From positions 124,001-188,000 of the forward strand of contig NZ_SSBK01000009.1 of the NCBI RefSeq assembly GCF_004795035.1: a DNA stretch of 64,000 nucleotides, given 5' to 3'. Below the pieces are notes generated by a model. That model saw only the letters and a program-made list of their open reading frames with translations, made no database searches and was not told the DNA's origin. Below are positions 25,454-33,956 of this stretch, in pieces (the stretch's first letter is position 1; each line of letters opens with the position of its first letter). The position numbers and the translations under genes were made by a program. This DNA comes from Streptomyces sp. A0958. GTDB taxonomy: Bacteria > Actinomycetota > Actinomycetes > Streptomycetales > Streptomycetaceae.

Positions 25454-27052
25454 GTGGAGCTCCGCGGCATCACCAAGCGGTTCCCCGGGGTCGTGGCCAA
25501 CCACGACATCGACATCACCGTGCGCCGCGGCACCGTCCACGCCCTCGTCGGTGAGAACGGCGCAGGCAAGTCCACTCTGATGAAGATCCTGTACGGCATG
25601 CAGAAGCCGGACGAGGGCACCATCGCGGTGGACGGCGAACAGGCCACGTTCTCCAACCCGGGCGACGCCATCGAGCGCGGCATCGGCATGGTGCACCAGC
25701 ACTTCATGCTCGCCGACTACCTCACCGTCCTGGAGAACGTCGTCCTCGGCTCCGAGAAGCTGTACGGCATCGGCGACCGGGCCCGCGCGAAGATCAAGGA
25801 GATCTCCGAGGCGTACGGCCTCGGCGTCCGCCCGGACGCCATGGTCGAGGACCTCGGCGTCGCCGACCGCCAGCGCGTGGAGATCCTCAAGGTCCTCTAC
25901 CGCGGCGCCCGCACCCTGATCCTCGACGAGCCCACCGCCGTCCTCGTACCGCAGGAGGTCGAAGCGCTCTTCGACAACCTGCGCGAGCTCAAGGCCGAGG
26001 GCCTGACCGTCATCTTCATCTCGCACAAGCTGGGCGAGGTGCTGTCGGTCGCCGACGAGATCACCGTCATCCGGCGCGGCACCACCGTCGGCACCGCCGA
26101 CCCGAAGCACACCACGACCAAGCAGCTCGCCGAGCTGATGGTCGGCAGCGAGCTGCCGTCCCCGGAGACCCGCGAGTCGACGGTCACCGACACCCCCATG
26201 CTGACCGCCGACGGCCTGCGGCTCACCGCGACCGACCCGGACGGCGCGGTGCGCGCCGTGCTCGACGGCATCACCTTCACCATCCACAAGGGCGAGGTCC
26301 TCGGCATCGCCGGCGTCGAGGGCAACGGCCAGTCCGAACTGGTCGACGCGATCATGGGCATGCGCACCCTCGACGCGGGCACCCTCACCCTGGACGCCAC
26401 CGACATCACCCGCACCCCGACGCGCAGGCGCCGCGAGGACGGCATGGCGGTCATCCCCGAGGACCGCCACCGGCACGGACTCCTCCTGGAGGCCCCGCTC
26501 TGGGAGAACCGCATCCTCGGCCACGTCACCGAACGCCCCAACAGCAGGGGCGTCTTCCTCGACACCGGGGCCGCCCGCGCCGACACCGAGCGGATCGTGC
26601 GCGAGTACGACGTACGCACCCCCGGCATCGACGTCACCGCGGCCTCCCTCTCCGGCGGCAACCAGCAGAAGCTGATCGTCGGCCGCGAGATGAGCCACTC
26701 GCCCAAGCTCCTGATCGCCGCGCACCCCACCCGGGGCGTCGACGTCGGCGCCCAGGCGCAGATCTGGGACCAGATCCGCGAGGCGCGCCGCGAGGGACTG
26801 GCGGTGCTGCTGATCTCCGCCGACCTGGACGAGCTGATCGGGCTCTCCGACACCCTGCGCGTCATGTTCCGCGGCCGCCTGGTCGCGGACGCCGACCCGG
26901 CGGCGATCACCCCCGAGGAGCTCGGCTCCGCGATGACGGGCGCCGCCACCGGCCGCCTGGAGGCACCGGAGGAGGGCGGAGCGACCGCCGCCCCCGCCGC
27001 GGACGCCACGGACGACGACACCGACCCCCGCGAAGGGGGAGAGGACCGATGA
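25454..27052 (+). CDS. Nucleoside ABC importer ATPase (two ABC domains)
   Basis: Sugar/nucleoside-type ABC ATPase with two tandem nucleotide-binding domains, 532 residues from GTG 25454. Domain 1 has Walker A GENGAGKST (about 35-43), signature ADRQRVEIL and Walker B LILDEPTAVL. Domain 2 (about 245-500) has the degenerate Walker A GVEGNGQSE, signature LSGGNQQK and a Walker B altered to LLIAAHPTRG, normal for this class. No ribosome site precedes 25454; a good AAGGAG at 25413-25418 instead points to an in-frame ATC codon at 25427 (protein MNASSS if read as Met). The C-terminus is Asp/Ala-rich. It overlaps the first permease gene by 4 bases. Confidence 0.9.
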   Translation: MELRGITKRFPGVVANHDIDITVRRGTVHALVGENGAGKSTLMKILYGMQKPDEGTIAVDGEQATFSNPGDAIERGIGMVHQHFMLADYLTVLENVVLGSEKLYGIGDRARAKIKEISEAYGLGVRPDAMVEDLGVADRQRVEILKVLYRGARTLILDEPTAVLVPQEVEALFDNLRELKAEGLTVIFISHKLGEVLSVADEITVIRRGTTVGTADPKHTTTKQLAELMVGSELPSPETRESTVTDTPMLTADGLRLTATDPDGAVRAVLDGITFTIHKGEVLGIAGVEGNGQSELVDAIMGMRTLDAGTLTLDATDITRTPTRRRREDGMAVIPEDRHRHGLLLEAPLWENRILGHVTERPNSRGVFLDTGAARADTERIVREYDVRTPGIDVTAASLSGGNQQKLIVGREMSHSPKLLIAAHPTRGVDVGAQAQIWDQIREARREGLAVLLISADLDELIGLSDTLRVMFRGRLVADADPAAITPEELGSAMTGAATGRLEAPEEGGATAAPAADATDDDTDPREGGEDR

Positions 27053-28164
27053 AGAAGATCGACAAGGAGCGGCTGCTCCTGGGGATCGCGGCCCCCGTAC
27101 TCGCGATCGTGGTCGCCTTCCTGGTGACGGCACTCGTGCTCGCCGCCACCGGCAAGGAACCGTTCAACGCCTTCGGCATCATGTTCGACTACGGCCTGAA
27201 GTCGGACAGCCAGGTCTACATCCTGAACAAGGCGACGACGTACTACCTCGCGGGTCTCGCGGTGGCCGTCGGCTTCCGGATGAACCTCTTCAACATCGGC
27301 GTCGACGGGCAGTACCGCCTCGCCGCCTTCTTCGCCGCCGCGCTCGGCGGCGCGCTGACCCTGCCCGGCGCCCTGCAGATCCCGCTGATCATCCTCACCG
27401 CGATGATCGTCGGCGCGATGTGGGCCGGGATCGCCGGTCTCCTCAAGGTCACCCGGGGCGTCAGCGAGGTCGTCTCGACGATCATGCTGAACTCCATCGC
27501 GACCGCGATCATCGGCTACCTGCTCCAGCAGAACCGCCTCGGCCACCTCGACAAGGCCGGCACCAAGATCTCCACCAAGCCGCTCCCGGAGTCCTCGCAC
27601 TTCTTCGAGTTCCCGACGACCCCGACGCCCATCTGGGGCTTCATCGTCGTCGCCGTCGTCGCGGGCGTCGCGTACTGGTTCACCCTCTCGCGCACCCGCT
27701 TCGGCTTCGACCTGCGCACCGTAGGCCAGTCCGGCTCCGCCGCCGAGGCCAGCGGCGTCAACGTCCGCCGGATGGTCATCACCTCGATGCTCATCTCGGG
27801 CGCCGTCGCCGGCCTCATCGGCATGCCGACGCTGCTCAACGACAGCCACGAGTTCAGCGGCGACTTCCCCGTGGGCATCGGCTTCACCGGCATCGCCATC
27901 GCACTCCTCGGCCGCAACCACCCCATCGGCATCGCGCTCGGCGCACTGCTCTGGGGCTTCCTGGAGCGCGGCACCGGAAAGCTGGAGTTCGAGGGGTACG
28001 ACAAGGAGATCGTCGGCGTGATCCAGGGCGTCATCGTCCTGTGCGTCGTCATCGCCTACGAAGTCGTCCGCCGCTACGGACTCAAACGCCAGCAGAGCAA
28101 GGTCGGCGCGGAACTCGCCGCACAGGCCGCCCGTAACTCCGACCAGCAGGAGGTGTCGGCGTGA
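27049..28164 (+). CDS. Nucleoside ABC importer permease 1
   Basis: BPD_transp_2 family permease of 371 residues with about 8-10 hydrophobic segments. Conserved features include YYLAGLAVAVGFRMNLFNIG (the FNIG motif), GVSEVVSTIMLNSIAT (the EVVSTIMLN motif that contacts the ATPase) and the late GFTGIAIALLGRNHPIGIAL. It forms the membrane channel with the product of the next gene. ATGA overlaps link it to both neighbours, so all are made from one transcript. Confidence 0.92.
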   Translation: MKKIDKERLLLGIAAPVLAIVVAFLVTALVLAATGKEPFNAFGIMFDYGLKSDSQVYILNKATTYYLAGLAVAVGFRMNLFNIGVDGQYRLAAFFAAALGGALTLPGALQIPLIILTAMIVGAMWAGIAGLLKVTRGVSEVVSTIMLNSIATAIIGYLLQQNRLGHLDKAGTKISTKPLPESSHFFEFPTTPTPIWGFIVVAVVAGVAYWFTLSRTRFGFDLRTVGQSGSAAEASGVNVRRMVITSMLISGAVAGLIGMPTLLNDSHEFSGDFPVGIGFTGIAIALLGRNHPIGIALGALLWGFLERGTGKLEFEGYDKEIVGVIQGVIVLCVVIAYEVVRRYGLKRQQSKVGAELAAQAARNSDQQEVSA

Positions 28165-29450
28165 CCGTCACGGCGACTTCCACCCCGCCCCCCGCGGCCC
28201 CCAAGGTCTCCGGCGGCAAGAGCGGCCGCACCCGCCTCTCGTTCCCCGTCGTCCTGCTGATCATCGCGGGCGCCCTGCTCGCGCTGTCCGCCGTACGCGC
28301 CATCACCGGCGCCCAGGACGTCACCTCGGCCGGCCAGATCAGCGCCGCCCTCGCCATGGCCGTACCGATCGGCCTCGCCGGTCTCGGCGGCCTCTGGGCC
28401 GAACGCGCCGGCGTGGTCAACATCGGCCTCGAAGGCATGATGATCCTCGGCACCTTCTTCGGTGCCTGGGCCGGCTGGCAGACCAGCCCCTGGCTCGGCG
28501 TCCTCGCCGGCGTCGTCGGCGGCATGCTCGGCGGACTGCTCCACGCGATCGCGACCGTCACCTTCGGCGTCGACCACATCATCTCCGGCATCGCGATCAA
28601 CATCCTGGCGCTCGGCTTCACCACCTACTTCGCCAAGCTCTGGTTCAACACCGGCGAAGCGGCGGCCAAGGGCGGCTCCCCGAAGCAGTCACCACCGGCC
28701 GACGACATCACCTCGGTGACGATCCCGGGCCTCTCCGACTGGCTCCACTCCGTCGAGAAGCACCACTGGTTCTTCGTCTCCGACCTCGCCGGCATCATCG
28801 GCGGCCTCGTCACCAACGTGTCGCTGCTGACGATCCTGGCCGTGGTCCTCTTCGTGGCCACCTTCTTCATCCTGTGGAAGACCGCCTTCGGCCTGCGGCT
28901 GCGCTCCTGCGGCGAGAACCCGGTCGCCGCCGAATCGCTCGGCGTCAACGTCTACACGTACAAGTACATCGCGGTGATCGTCTCCGGCGGCCTCGCCGGA
29001 CTCGGCGGCGCCTTCCTCTCCCTGGTCACCTCGCACATCTACAACGAGGGACAGACCGGCGGACGCGGATACATCGGTCTCGCCGCGATGATCTTCGGCA
29101 ACTGGCGCCCCGGCGGACTCGCCATGGGCGCGGGCCTGTTCGGCTTCGCCGACGCGCTCCAGCTGCGCAACGGCGGCGAGTCCGTCCACGCGCTGCTCCT
29201 GCTGCTCTTCGTCGTGCTCGTGGGCATCGCCGGCTGGAAGCTCTACCGCAAGAGCTTCGTGCAGGGCGTCGTCAGCGCGGTCATCGCGGCCGCCGTCCTG
29301 GTCTGGTACCTCGCCACGGACTCCGTGCCCACCGAGTTCGTGAGCGCCACGCCGTACATCGTCACGCTGCTCGTCCTCTCGCTCTCCGCGCAGCGGCTGC
29401 GGATGCCGAAGGCGGACGGCATGCGCTACCGCAAGGGCCAGGGCAAATGA
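28161..29450 (+). CDS. Nucleoside ABC importer permease 2
   Basis: Second BPD_transp_2 permease, 429 residues, starting at GTG 28161. A 45-residue hydrophilic N-terminal extension precedes the first membrane segment. Conserved elements are GLAGLGGLWAERAGVVNIGL, EGMMILGTFFGAWAG and GRGYIGLAAMIFGNWRPGG. It completes the heterodimeric channel for nucleosides together with the upstream permease. Its stop overlaps the cytidine deaminase start (ATGA), linking uptake to the first catabolic step. Confidence 0.92.
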   Translation: MTVTATSTPPPAAPKVSGGKSGRTRLSFPVVLLIIAGALLALSAVRAITGAQDVTSAGQISAALAMAVPIGLAGLGGLWAERAGVVNIGLEGMMILGTFFGAWAGWQTSPWLGVLAGVVGGMLGGLLHAIATVTFGVDHIISGIAINILALGFTTYFAKLWFNTGEAAAKGGSPKQSPPADDITSVTIPGLSDWLHSVEKHHWFFVSDLAGIIGGLVTNVSLLTILAVVLFVATFFILWKTAFGLRLRSCGENPVAAESLGVNVYTYKYIAVIVSGGLAGLGGAFLSLVTSHIYNEGQTGGRGYIGLAAMIFGNWRPGGLAMGAGLFGFADALQLRNGGESVHALLLLLFVVLVGIAGWKLYRKSFVQGVVSAVIAAAVLVWYLATDSVPTEFVSATPYIVTLLVLSLSAQRLRMPKADGMRYRKGQGK

Positions 29451-29851
29451 CGCCCCCCGCCCTGACCGGGGCCGACTGGGACACCCTGCGGGCCGCGGCC
29501 CGGGACGCCATGTCCCGGGCGTACGCCCCCTACTCCGGCTACCCGGTCGGCGTCGCCGCCCGCGTGGACGACGGCCGCACGATCACCGGGTGCAACGTCG
29601 AGAACGCCTCGTACGGCATCGGCCTGTGCGCCGAGTGCGGCCTGGTCTCCCAGCTGCACGCCACCGGCGGCGGCCGGCTGACCCACTTCACCTGCGTGGA
29701 CGGGGCGGGCGAGATCCTGGTCCCGTGCGGCAGGTGCAGGCAGCTGCTGTACGAGTTCGGCGGACCGGAACTCGTCCTGGAGACCCCGGACGGCTTCCGC
29801 ACCCTGGACGAGATGCTGCCCCAGGCCTTCGGCCCGTCGCACCTCGCCTAG
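29447..29851 (+). CDS. cdd: Cytidine deaminase
   Basis: Homotetramer-type cytidine deaminase of 134 residues, converting cytidine and deoxycytidine to uridine and deoxyuridine. Zinc ligands and catalytic glutamate are visible as CAEC (first Cys and the Glu) and PCGRCRQ. The substrate loop NVENASYGIGLCAEC follows family pattern, as does YAPYSGYPVGVAARV. It is the last gene of the transporter operon, followed directly by a perfect hairpin terminator. Confidence 0.95.
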   Translation: MTPPALTGADWDTLRAAARDAMSRAYAPYSGYPVGVAARVDDGRTITGCNVENASYGIGLCAECGLVSQLHATGGGRLTHFTCVDGAGEILVPCGRCRQLLYEFGGPELVLETPDGFRTLDEMLPQAFGPSHLA

Positions 29852-29856
29852 CACCC

Positions 29857-29889
29857 GCCGGGTGGGCCCCATACAGGGGCCCACCCGGC
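29857..29889 (+). terminator. Terminator after cdd
   Basis: Perfect 14 bp stem GCCGGGTGGGCCCC / GGGGCCCACCCGGC with loop ATACA, followed by ATCTTTTCCCC. A textbook intrinsic terminator, rare in having a T-tract here. Confidence 0.9.
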
Positions 29890-29901
29890 ATCTTTTCCCC
29901 T

Positions 29902-29917
29902 CTCTATGCGCGTAGAG
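29902..29917. promoter_or_regulatory. Nucleoside-regulon operator upstream of deoA
   Basis: CTCTATGCGCGTAGAG, a 16-base palindrome with one mismatched pair, 50 bases before the thymidine phosphorylase start and just past the cdd terminator. Confidence 0.72.
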
Positions 29918-29966
29918 TCAACGAGACCGACTCACGTGTACGTACCGGCCGGAAGGACTCCAGACC

Positions 29967-31244
29967 ATGGACGCCATCTCCGTCATCCGCACCAAGCGGG
30001 ACCGAGGCGAGCTGACCCCCGAGCAGATCGACTGGGTCATCGACGCGTACACCCGCGGCGAGGTCGCCGACGAGCAGATGTCCGCACTGGCCATGGCGAT
30101 CCTGCTGAACGGCATGAACCGTACGGAGATCGCCCGCTGGACCGCCGCCATGATCGCCTCCGGCGAGCGGATGAACTTCGACGCGCTCTCCCGCCCCACC
30201 ACCGACAAGCACTCCACCGGCGGCGTCGGCGACAAGATCACCCTCCCGCTCGCCCCGCTGGTCGCCGCCTGCGGCGCCGCCGTACCCCAGCTCAGCGGCC
30301 GGGGCCTCGGCCACACCGGCGGCACGCTCGACAAGCTGGAGTCCATCCCCGGCTGGCGCGCCCACCTGTCCAACGCCGAGATGCTGGACGTCCTCGACAC
30401 CACCGGCGCGGTCATCTGCGCGGCGGGCGACGGCCTCGCCCCCGCCGACAAGAAGCTGTACGCGCTCCGCGACGTCACCGGCACCGTCGAGGCGATCCCG
30501 CTCATCGCCAGCTCGATCATGTCCAAGAAGATCGCCGAGGGCACCGGCGCCCTCGTCCTGGACGTCAAGGTCGGCTCCGGCGCCTTCATGAAGACCCTGG
30601 ACGACGCCCGCGAACTGGCCTCCACCATGGTCGCGCTCGGCACCGACAGCGGCGTCCGCACGGTCGCCCTGCTCACCGACATGTCCACCCCCCTCGGCCT
30701 GACCGCGGGCAACGCCCTGGAGGTCCGCGAGTCCGTCGAGGTCCTGGCCGGCGGCGGCCCGAAGGACGTCATCGACCTCACCGTCGCCCTCGCCCGCGAG
30801 ATGCTGGACGCGGCCGGCCTCAAGGACGCCGACCCGGAGAAGGCCCTCGCCGACGGCTCCGCCATGGACGTCTGGCGCCGCATGATCTCCGCCCAGGGCG
30901 GCGACCCCGACGCCGAACTCCCGGTCGCCCGCGAACAGCACGTCATCAAGGCATCCTCCTCGGGCGTCCTGACCCGCCTGGACGCCTACGACATCGGCGT
31001 CGCCGCCTGGCGCCTGGGCGCGGGCCGCGCCCGCAAGGAGGACCCGGTCCAGGCCGGCGCGGGCGTCGAACTCCACGCCAAGCCGGGCGACGAGATCACC
31101 GCCGGCCAGCCGCTGCTGACGCTGCACACGGACACCCCGGAGAAGTTCGACTACGCCCTGAAGGCACTGCCCGACGCCTACGACATCGCCCCCTCGGGCA
31201 CCCCGTTCACGGCCACCCCGGTGGTGCGGGAACGCATCGCCTGA
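29967..31244 (+). CDS. deoA: Thymidine (pyrimidine-nucleoside) phosphorylase
   Basis: A 425-residue phosphorylase cleaving thymidine/deoxyuridine to base and deoxyribose-1-phosphate. Family signatures are MAILLNGMNRTEIARWTAAM, DKHSTGGVGDKITLPLAPLV (phosphate/nucleoside site), SGRGLGHTGGTLDKLES (the classical pattern) and the C-terminal YDIGVAAWRLGAGRARKED. The ATG at 29967 is preceded by GGAAGGA. It has its own copy of the operator and lies behind a terminator, so it is a separate unit of the same regulon. Confidence 0.95.
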   Translation: MDAISVIRTKRDRGELTPEQIDWVIDAYTRGEVADEQMSALAMAILLNGMNRTEIARWTAAMIASGERMNFDALSRPTTDKHSTGGVGDKITLPLAPLVAACGAAVPQLSGRGLGHTGGTLDKLESIPGWRAHLSNAEMLDVLDTTGAVICAAGDGLAPADKKLYALRDVTGTVEAIPLIASSIMSKKIAEGTGALVLDVKVGSGAFMKTLDDARELASTMVALGTDSGVRTVALLTDMSTPLGLTAGNALEVRESVEVLAGGGPKDVIDLTVALAREMLDAAGLKDADPEKALADGSAMDVWRRMISAQGGDPDAELPVAREQHVIKASSSGVLTRLDAYDIGVAAWRLGAGRARKEDPVQAGAGVELHAKPGDEITAGQPLLTLHTDTPEKFDYALKALPDAYDIAPSGTPFTATPVVRERIA

Positions 31245-31267
31245 CCTGCGGTTTCCCCGTACGGGTA

Positions 31268-31299
31268 AACGGGACCGGCGGACTGCCGCCGGTCCCGTT
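31268..31299 (+). terminator. Terminator after deoA
   Basis: Perfect 14 bp stem AACGGGACCGGCGG / CCGCCGGTCCCGTT with loop ACTG, 24 bases after the deoA stop. Confidence 0.85.
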
Positions 31300-31343
31300 C
31301 GGCGTGCTGGACGTCGGTGACGCACCGAAGGCAGGAGACCGCC

Positions 31344-31553
31344 ATGAGCGCACTCACCGTCGATCCCGCGCCGGGCGCCGAGCTGTTCCCGCTCCTCGAC
31401 CCCCGGCACTCCGGCCGCCCCACGGCCACGCTGTACGGGGAGCCCGAGAGCGGCACCTACCGCGTGCTGGACACGGTCGAGTACGGCGGGGGGCTGACGC
31501 TGCCGGAACCGTTCGGTGTGGACCTGGACACCGGAGTCTTCCCCGTCAGCTGA
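31344..31553 (+). CDS. Short protein resembling a Uma2/DUF820 C-terminus
   Basis: A 69-residue frame with ATG at 31344 behind CAGGAG. The second half (TYRVLDTVEYGGGLTLPEPF, then DLDTGVF) resembles the end of Uma2-family proteins, which normally have about 190 residues and a PD-(D/E)XK-like core that is absent here. It is either a remnant that kept a usable start or an unrelated short protein. No operon partner. Confidence 0.55.
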   Translation: MSALTVDPAPGAELFPLLDPRHSGRPTATLYGEPESGTYRVLDTVEYGGGLTLPEPFGVDLDTGVFPVS

Positions 31554-31605
31554 TAAGGGCCGGGCGGCGCGATGAGTTTCCGGCGCGGCTCCGGTCTGTC
31601 TGGGC

Positions 31606-31890
31606 ATGGAAGCCCCCCCGCCGGCCGCGCTCATCGTCTCCGGGCACGTCACGCGTGACGCCGTACCGCGCCTGTGTGCGGACCTGGAGGCACTGCTGGC
31701 CGCGTCGCCGGGTGCCGCTGCGGTGGACTGCGACCTGAGCGGTGTCGTCCGGCCGGACCTGACGACGGTGGAGGCGATCGCCCGTCTGTCCCTGACCGCC
31801 CGCAGGGCGGGCGGCAGACGGCTCCGGCTGCGCGGAACACCACCGGAGCTGCGAGCGCTGCTGGATCTGGTGGGTCTGGGCGAGGCTTGA
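31606..31890 (+). CDS. STAS domain protein
   Basis: A 94-residue single-domain protein resembling anti-sigma-factor antagonists: LIVSGHVTRDAVPRLCADLE forms the opening strand-helix, AAVDCDLSGVVRPDLTTVEA the central strand and phosphorylation-loop region, then RAGGRRLRLRGTPPELRALL. The usual phosphorylatable Ser in the D-S-S/G loop is replaced by RPDLT, so regulation by a kinase is uncertain. No cognate kinase is adjacent. Confidence 0.7.
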   Translation: MEAPPPAALIVSGHVTRDAVPRLCADLEALLAASPGAAAVDCDLSGVVRPDLTTVEAIARLSLTARRAGGRRLRLRGTPPELRALLDLVGLGEA

Positions 31891-32002
31891 TCGGATGCCG
31901 CCCCGGGAAAGCGAGCCCCAACGTTCCCGGACGGCACGCCGTCCCGGCGGCCTGCGCGTACTCGGGCCGGGCCGGCCGGGAACCCCGCCACCAACCCCGC
32001 TC

Positions 32003-33034
32003 TCACGCCCCCTCGTCGTCCAGATGATCCGGCAACCCGAACAGCGGGAACCAGCGCGGGGTGTCCAGGAAGCAGTGCATGCCCGTGATCGCGCCGTCCG
32101 AGATGTCGATGACCTGGACCGCCCACGGCACGAAGCCGGGGCCCTCCGGGTTCGGCTTGTAGTGGGCGAAGGCCGGGGCGCCGTTGGCGGAGGTGGCGAT
32201 CAGGCGGGAGCCGGCGCAGGCCGCGCCGATGGATGTCATGAAGCCGGTGATGTCGTCGTGGCCCCGGAGCCAGAGGTCGAACGGCGGCATCGTCATCACC
32301 GCGTCCTCGTGGAGCAGCGCGGTCAGGGCCTTCATGTCGTAGCCCTCGAACGCCGCGACATACCGCTCCAGCAGCTTGGCCTGCTCCTCGTCGAGAGGGT
32401 TGGCGGCGTCGGCGGCCACGGTCTCGTGGTCGGTGAGCGTGGCGCGGGCGCGCTGGAGGGCGCTGTTGACCGAGGCGACGGACGTGTCGAGCAACTCCGC
32501 GACCTCGCTCGCCTTCCACGCCAGCACCTCGCGCAGGATCAGCACCGCGCGCTGCTTCGGCGGCAGGTGCTGGAGCGCGGCGACGAAGGCCAGCCGTACC
32601 GATTCGCGCGCCACCGCCGCCTCGGCCGGGTCCTCGATCGACGGGATGATCCGGCCGTCCGGCATCGGCTCCAGCCAGGTGTTCTCCGGCAGCGGGTTGA
32701 GCGCGGCCTGCGCGAGCGGCGTCGGGCCCGACAGGTCGACGGGTCTGGCCCGCTTCTTGCCCGCGTTCAGCATGTCCAGGCAGACGTTCGTCGCGATGCG
32801 GTACAGCCAGGACCGCAGCGAGGACCGGCCCTCGAACTTGTCGAAATTGCGCCAGGCCCGCAACAGCGTGTCCTGGACCGCGTCCTCCGCCTCGAAGGCC
32901 GAGCCGAGCATCCGGTAGCAGTAACCGGTCAGCTCGACCCGGTGCCCCTCCAGACTGCTGTCGATGTCGCCCGCCGCACCGGCCCCTGTCCCCGTCCCGG
33001 ACCCCGCTGCCGCCGCCGCTGTCAGATCACTCAT
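32003..33034 (-). CDS. ECF sigma factor with SnoaL-like C-terminal domain
   Basis: RNA polymerase sigma factor of 343 residues, of the SigG/ECF class that carries its own regulatory domain. Region 2 is at about 40-110 (YCYRMLGSAFEAEDAVQDTL, SLRSWLYRIATNVCLDML), region 4 at about 165-215 (LPPKQRAVLILREVLAWKAS, VASVNSALQRARATL), and a SnoaL-like domain follows (YVAAFEGYDMKALTALLHED, MPPFDLWLRG). In this class the tail acts in place of a separate anti-sigma factor. I chose ATG 33034 with AGGGGTGA upstream; a GTG at 33064 would add 10 residues. Confidence 0.9.
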   Translation of the reverse strand: MSDLTAAAAAGSGTGTGAGAAGDIDSSLEGHRVELTGYCYRMLGSAFEAEDAVQDTLLRAWRNFDKFEGRSSLRSWLYRIATNVCLDMLNAGKKRARPVDLSGPTPLAQAALNPLPENTWLEPMPDGRIIPSIEDPAEAAVARESVRLAFVAALQHLPPKQRAVLILREVLAWKASEVAELLDTSVASVNSALQRARATLTDHETVAADAANPLDEEQAKLLERYVAAFEGYDMKALTALLHEDAVMTMPPFDLWLRGHDDITGFMTSIGAACAGSRLIATSANGAPAFAHYKPNPEGPGFVPWAVQVIDISDGAITGMHCFLDTPRWFPLFGLPDHLDDEGA

Positions 33035-33136
33035 CGCCCGTTCACCCCTGTTGCTCTGTGACACCGCTCACTTCCACCAGCACTTCGGAAGCTACAGCAG
33101 GGGACTGACAACGGGGGTGGGAAGAGCGGGAGGCGG

Positions 33137-33871
33137 TCAGGTCCCCGGCTTGCGCCCGTACACGTAGACGTCGTCGCCGTTCTTCAACAGGCTCCAGTAC
33201 GACTTCGCGTCCGCGGTACGCATGTTGACGCAGCCGTGCGACCCCGGCGGGTTCCACATCTTCACGCCGACCGCGTGGAACGCCTGGCCGCCGTCGAAGA
33301 ACTGGGAGTACGGCATGGACACGTGGTAGATCGACGACACGTGGTTCTTGTGGCGCCAGTAGATCTTCTTGGCGCCGGTCCGGGTCTCGTACTTGTCGCG
33401 CCCGGTCCGCACCGGCACGGGCCCGAACTTCAGCTTCCTTCCGTCCTGAATCCAGCTGATCTGCCGGGTCAGGTCCACGCACGCGATGCGCCCCTTGCCG
33501 GTGGGGCACTTCCCGGCCTTGTTCGGGTTCTTGCCGGCCGCCCTCTGCGCGGTGAGCGTCTGCATGGTGCGCCAGGTGACGGTCCCCGCGTAACCGATGG
33601 CCGGGGTGACCCCGTACGTGCTCTGGAACGACCGGATCGCCTTGCAGTCGGCCGCGGACTGCTTGCCGTCCGCCTTCCGGTGCAGGTACTTCTCGACCTG
33701 CTTCTGGTACGGCCCCGTGGACGTCGTGCAGGACGCCGCCTGGGCGGTGCCGCCCGTACCGAGGACGAAGGCCGGTATCGCGGTCAGACCCGCGACGGAC
33801 AGGACGAGCCCGCGCCGGACCCGTATGCCCCCCATGTCTCGTATGTTGCGCATGTTCTTCCTGACTCCCAT
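33137..33871 (-). CDS. Secreted L,D-transpeptidase (YkuD domain)
   Basis: A 244-residue exported enzyme for 3-3 peptidoglycan cross-links. The signal peptide (VLSVAGLTAIPAFVLGTGGT, cleavage after AQA) lacks a lipobox, so the protein is secreted rather than lipid-anchored, unlike the 4199 paralogue. A peptidoglycan-binding-like part follows (CKAIRSFQSTYGVTP), then the YkuD domain with FHAVGVKMWNPPGSHGCVNM holding the catalytic His and Cys. The ATG at 33871 is preceded by AAGGGGAG at correct spacing; a TTG at 33880 is less likely. Confidence 0.9.
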   Translation of the reverse strand: MGVRKNMRNIRDMGGIRVRRGLVLSVAGLTAIPAFVLGTGGTAQAASCTTSTGPYQKQVEKYLHRKADGKQSAADCKAIRSFQSTYGVTPAIGYAGTVTWRTMQTLTAQRAAGKNPNKAGKCPTGKGRIACVDLTRQISWIQDGRKLKFGPVPVRTGRDKYETRTGAKKIYWRHKNHVSSIYHVSMPYSQFFDGGQAFHAVGVKMWNPPGSHGCVNMRTADAKSYWSLLKNGDDVYVYGRKPGT

Positions 33872-33956
33872 GTACGCCAACTCCCCTTCGTGCGCACTGC
33901 GGTGATTCCGCCTGCTAGATGCGCGAAGGGGAGCGGTTGGTTGTGCGCCGAATGTC

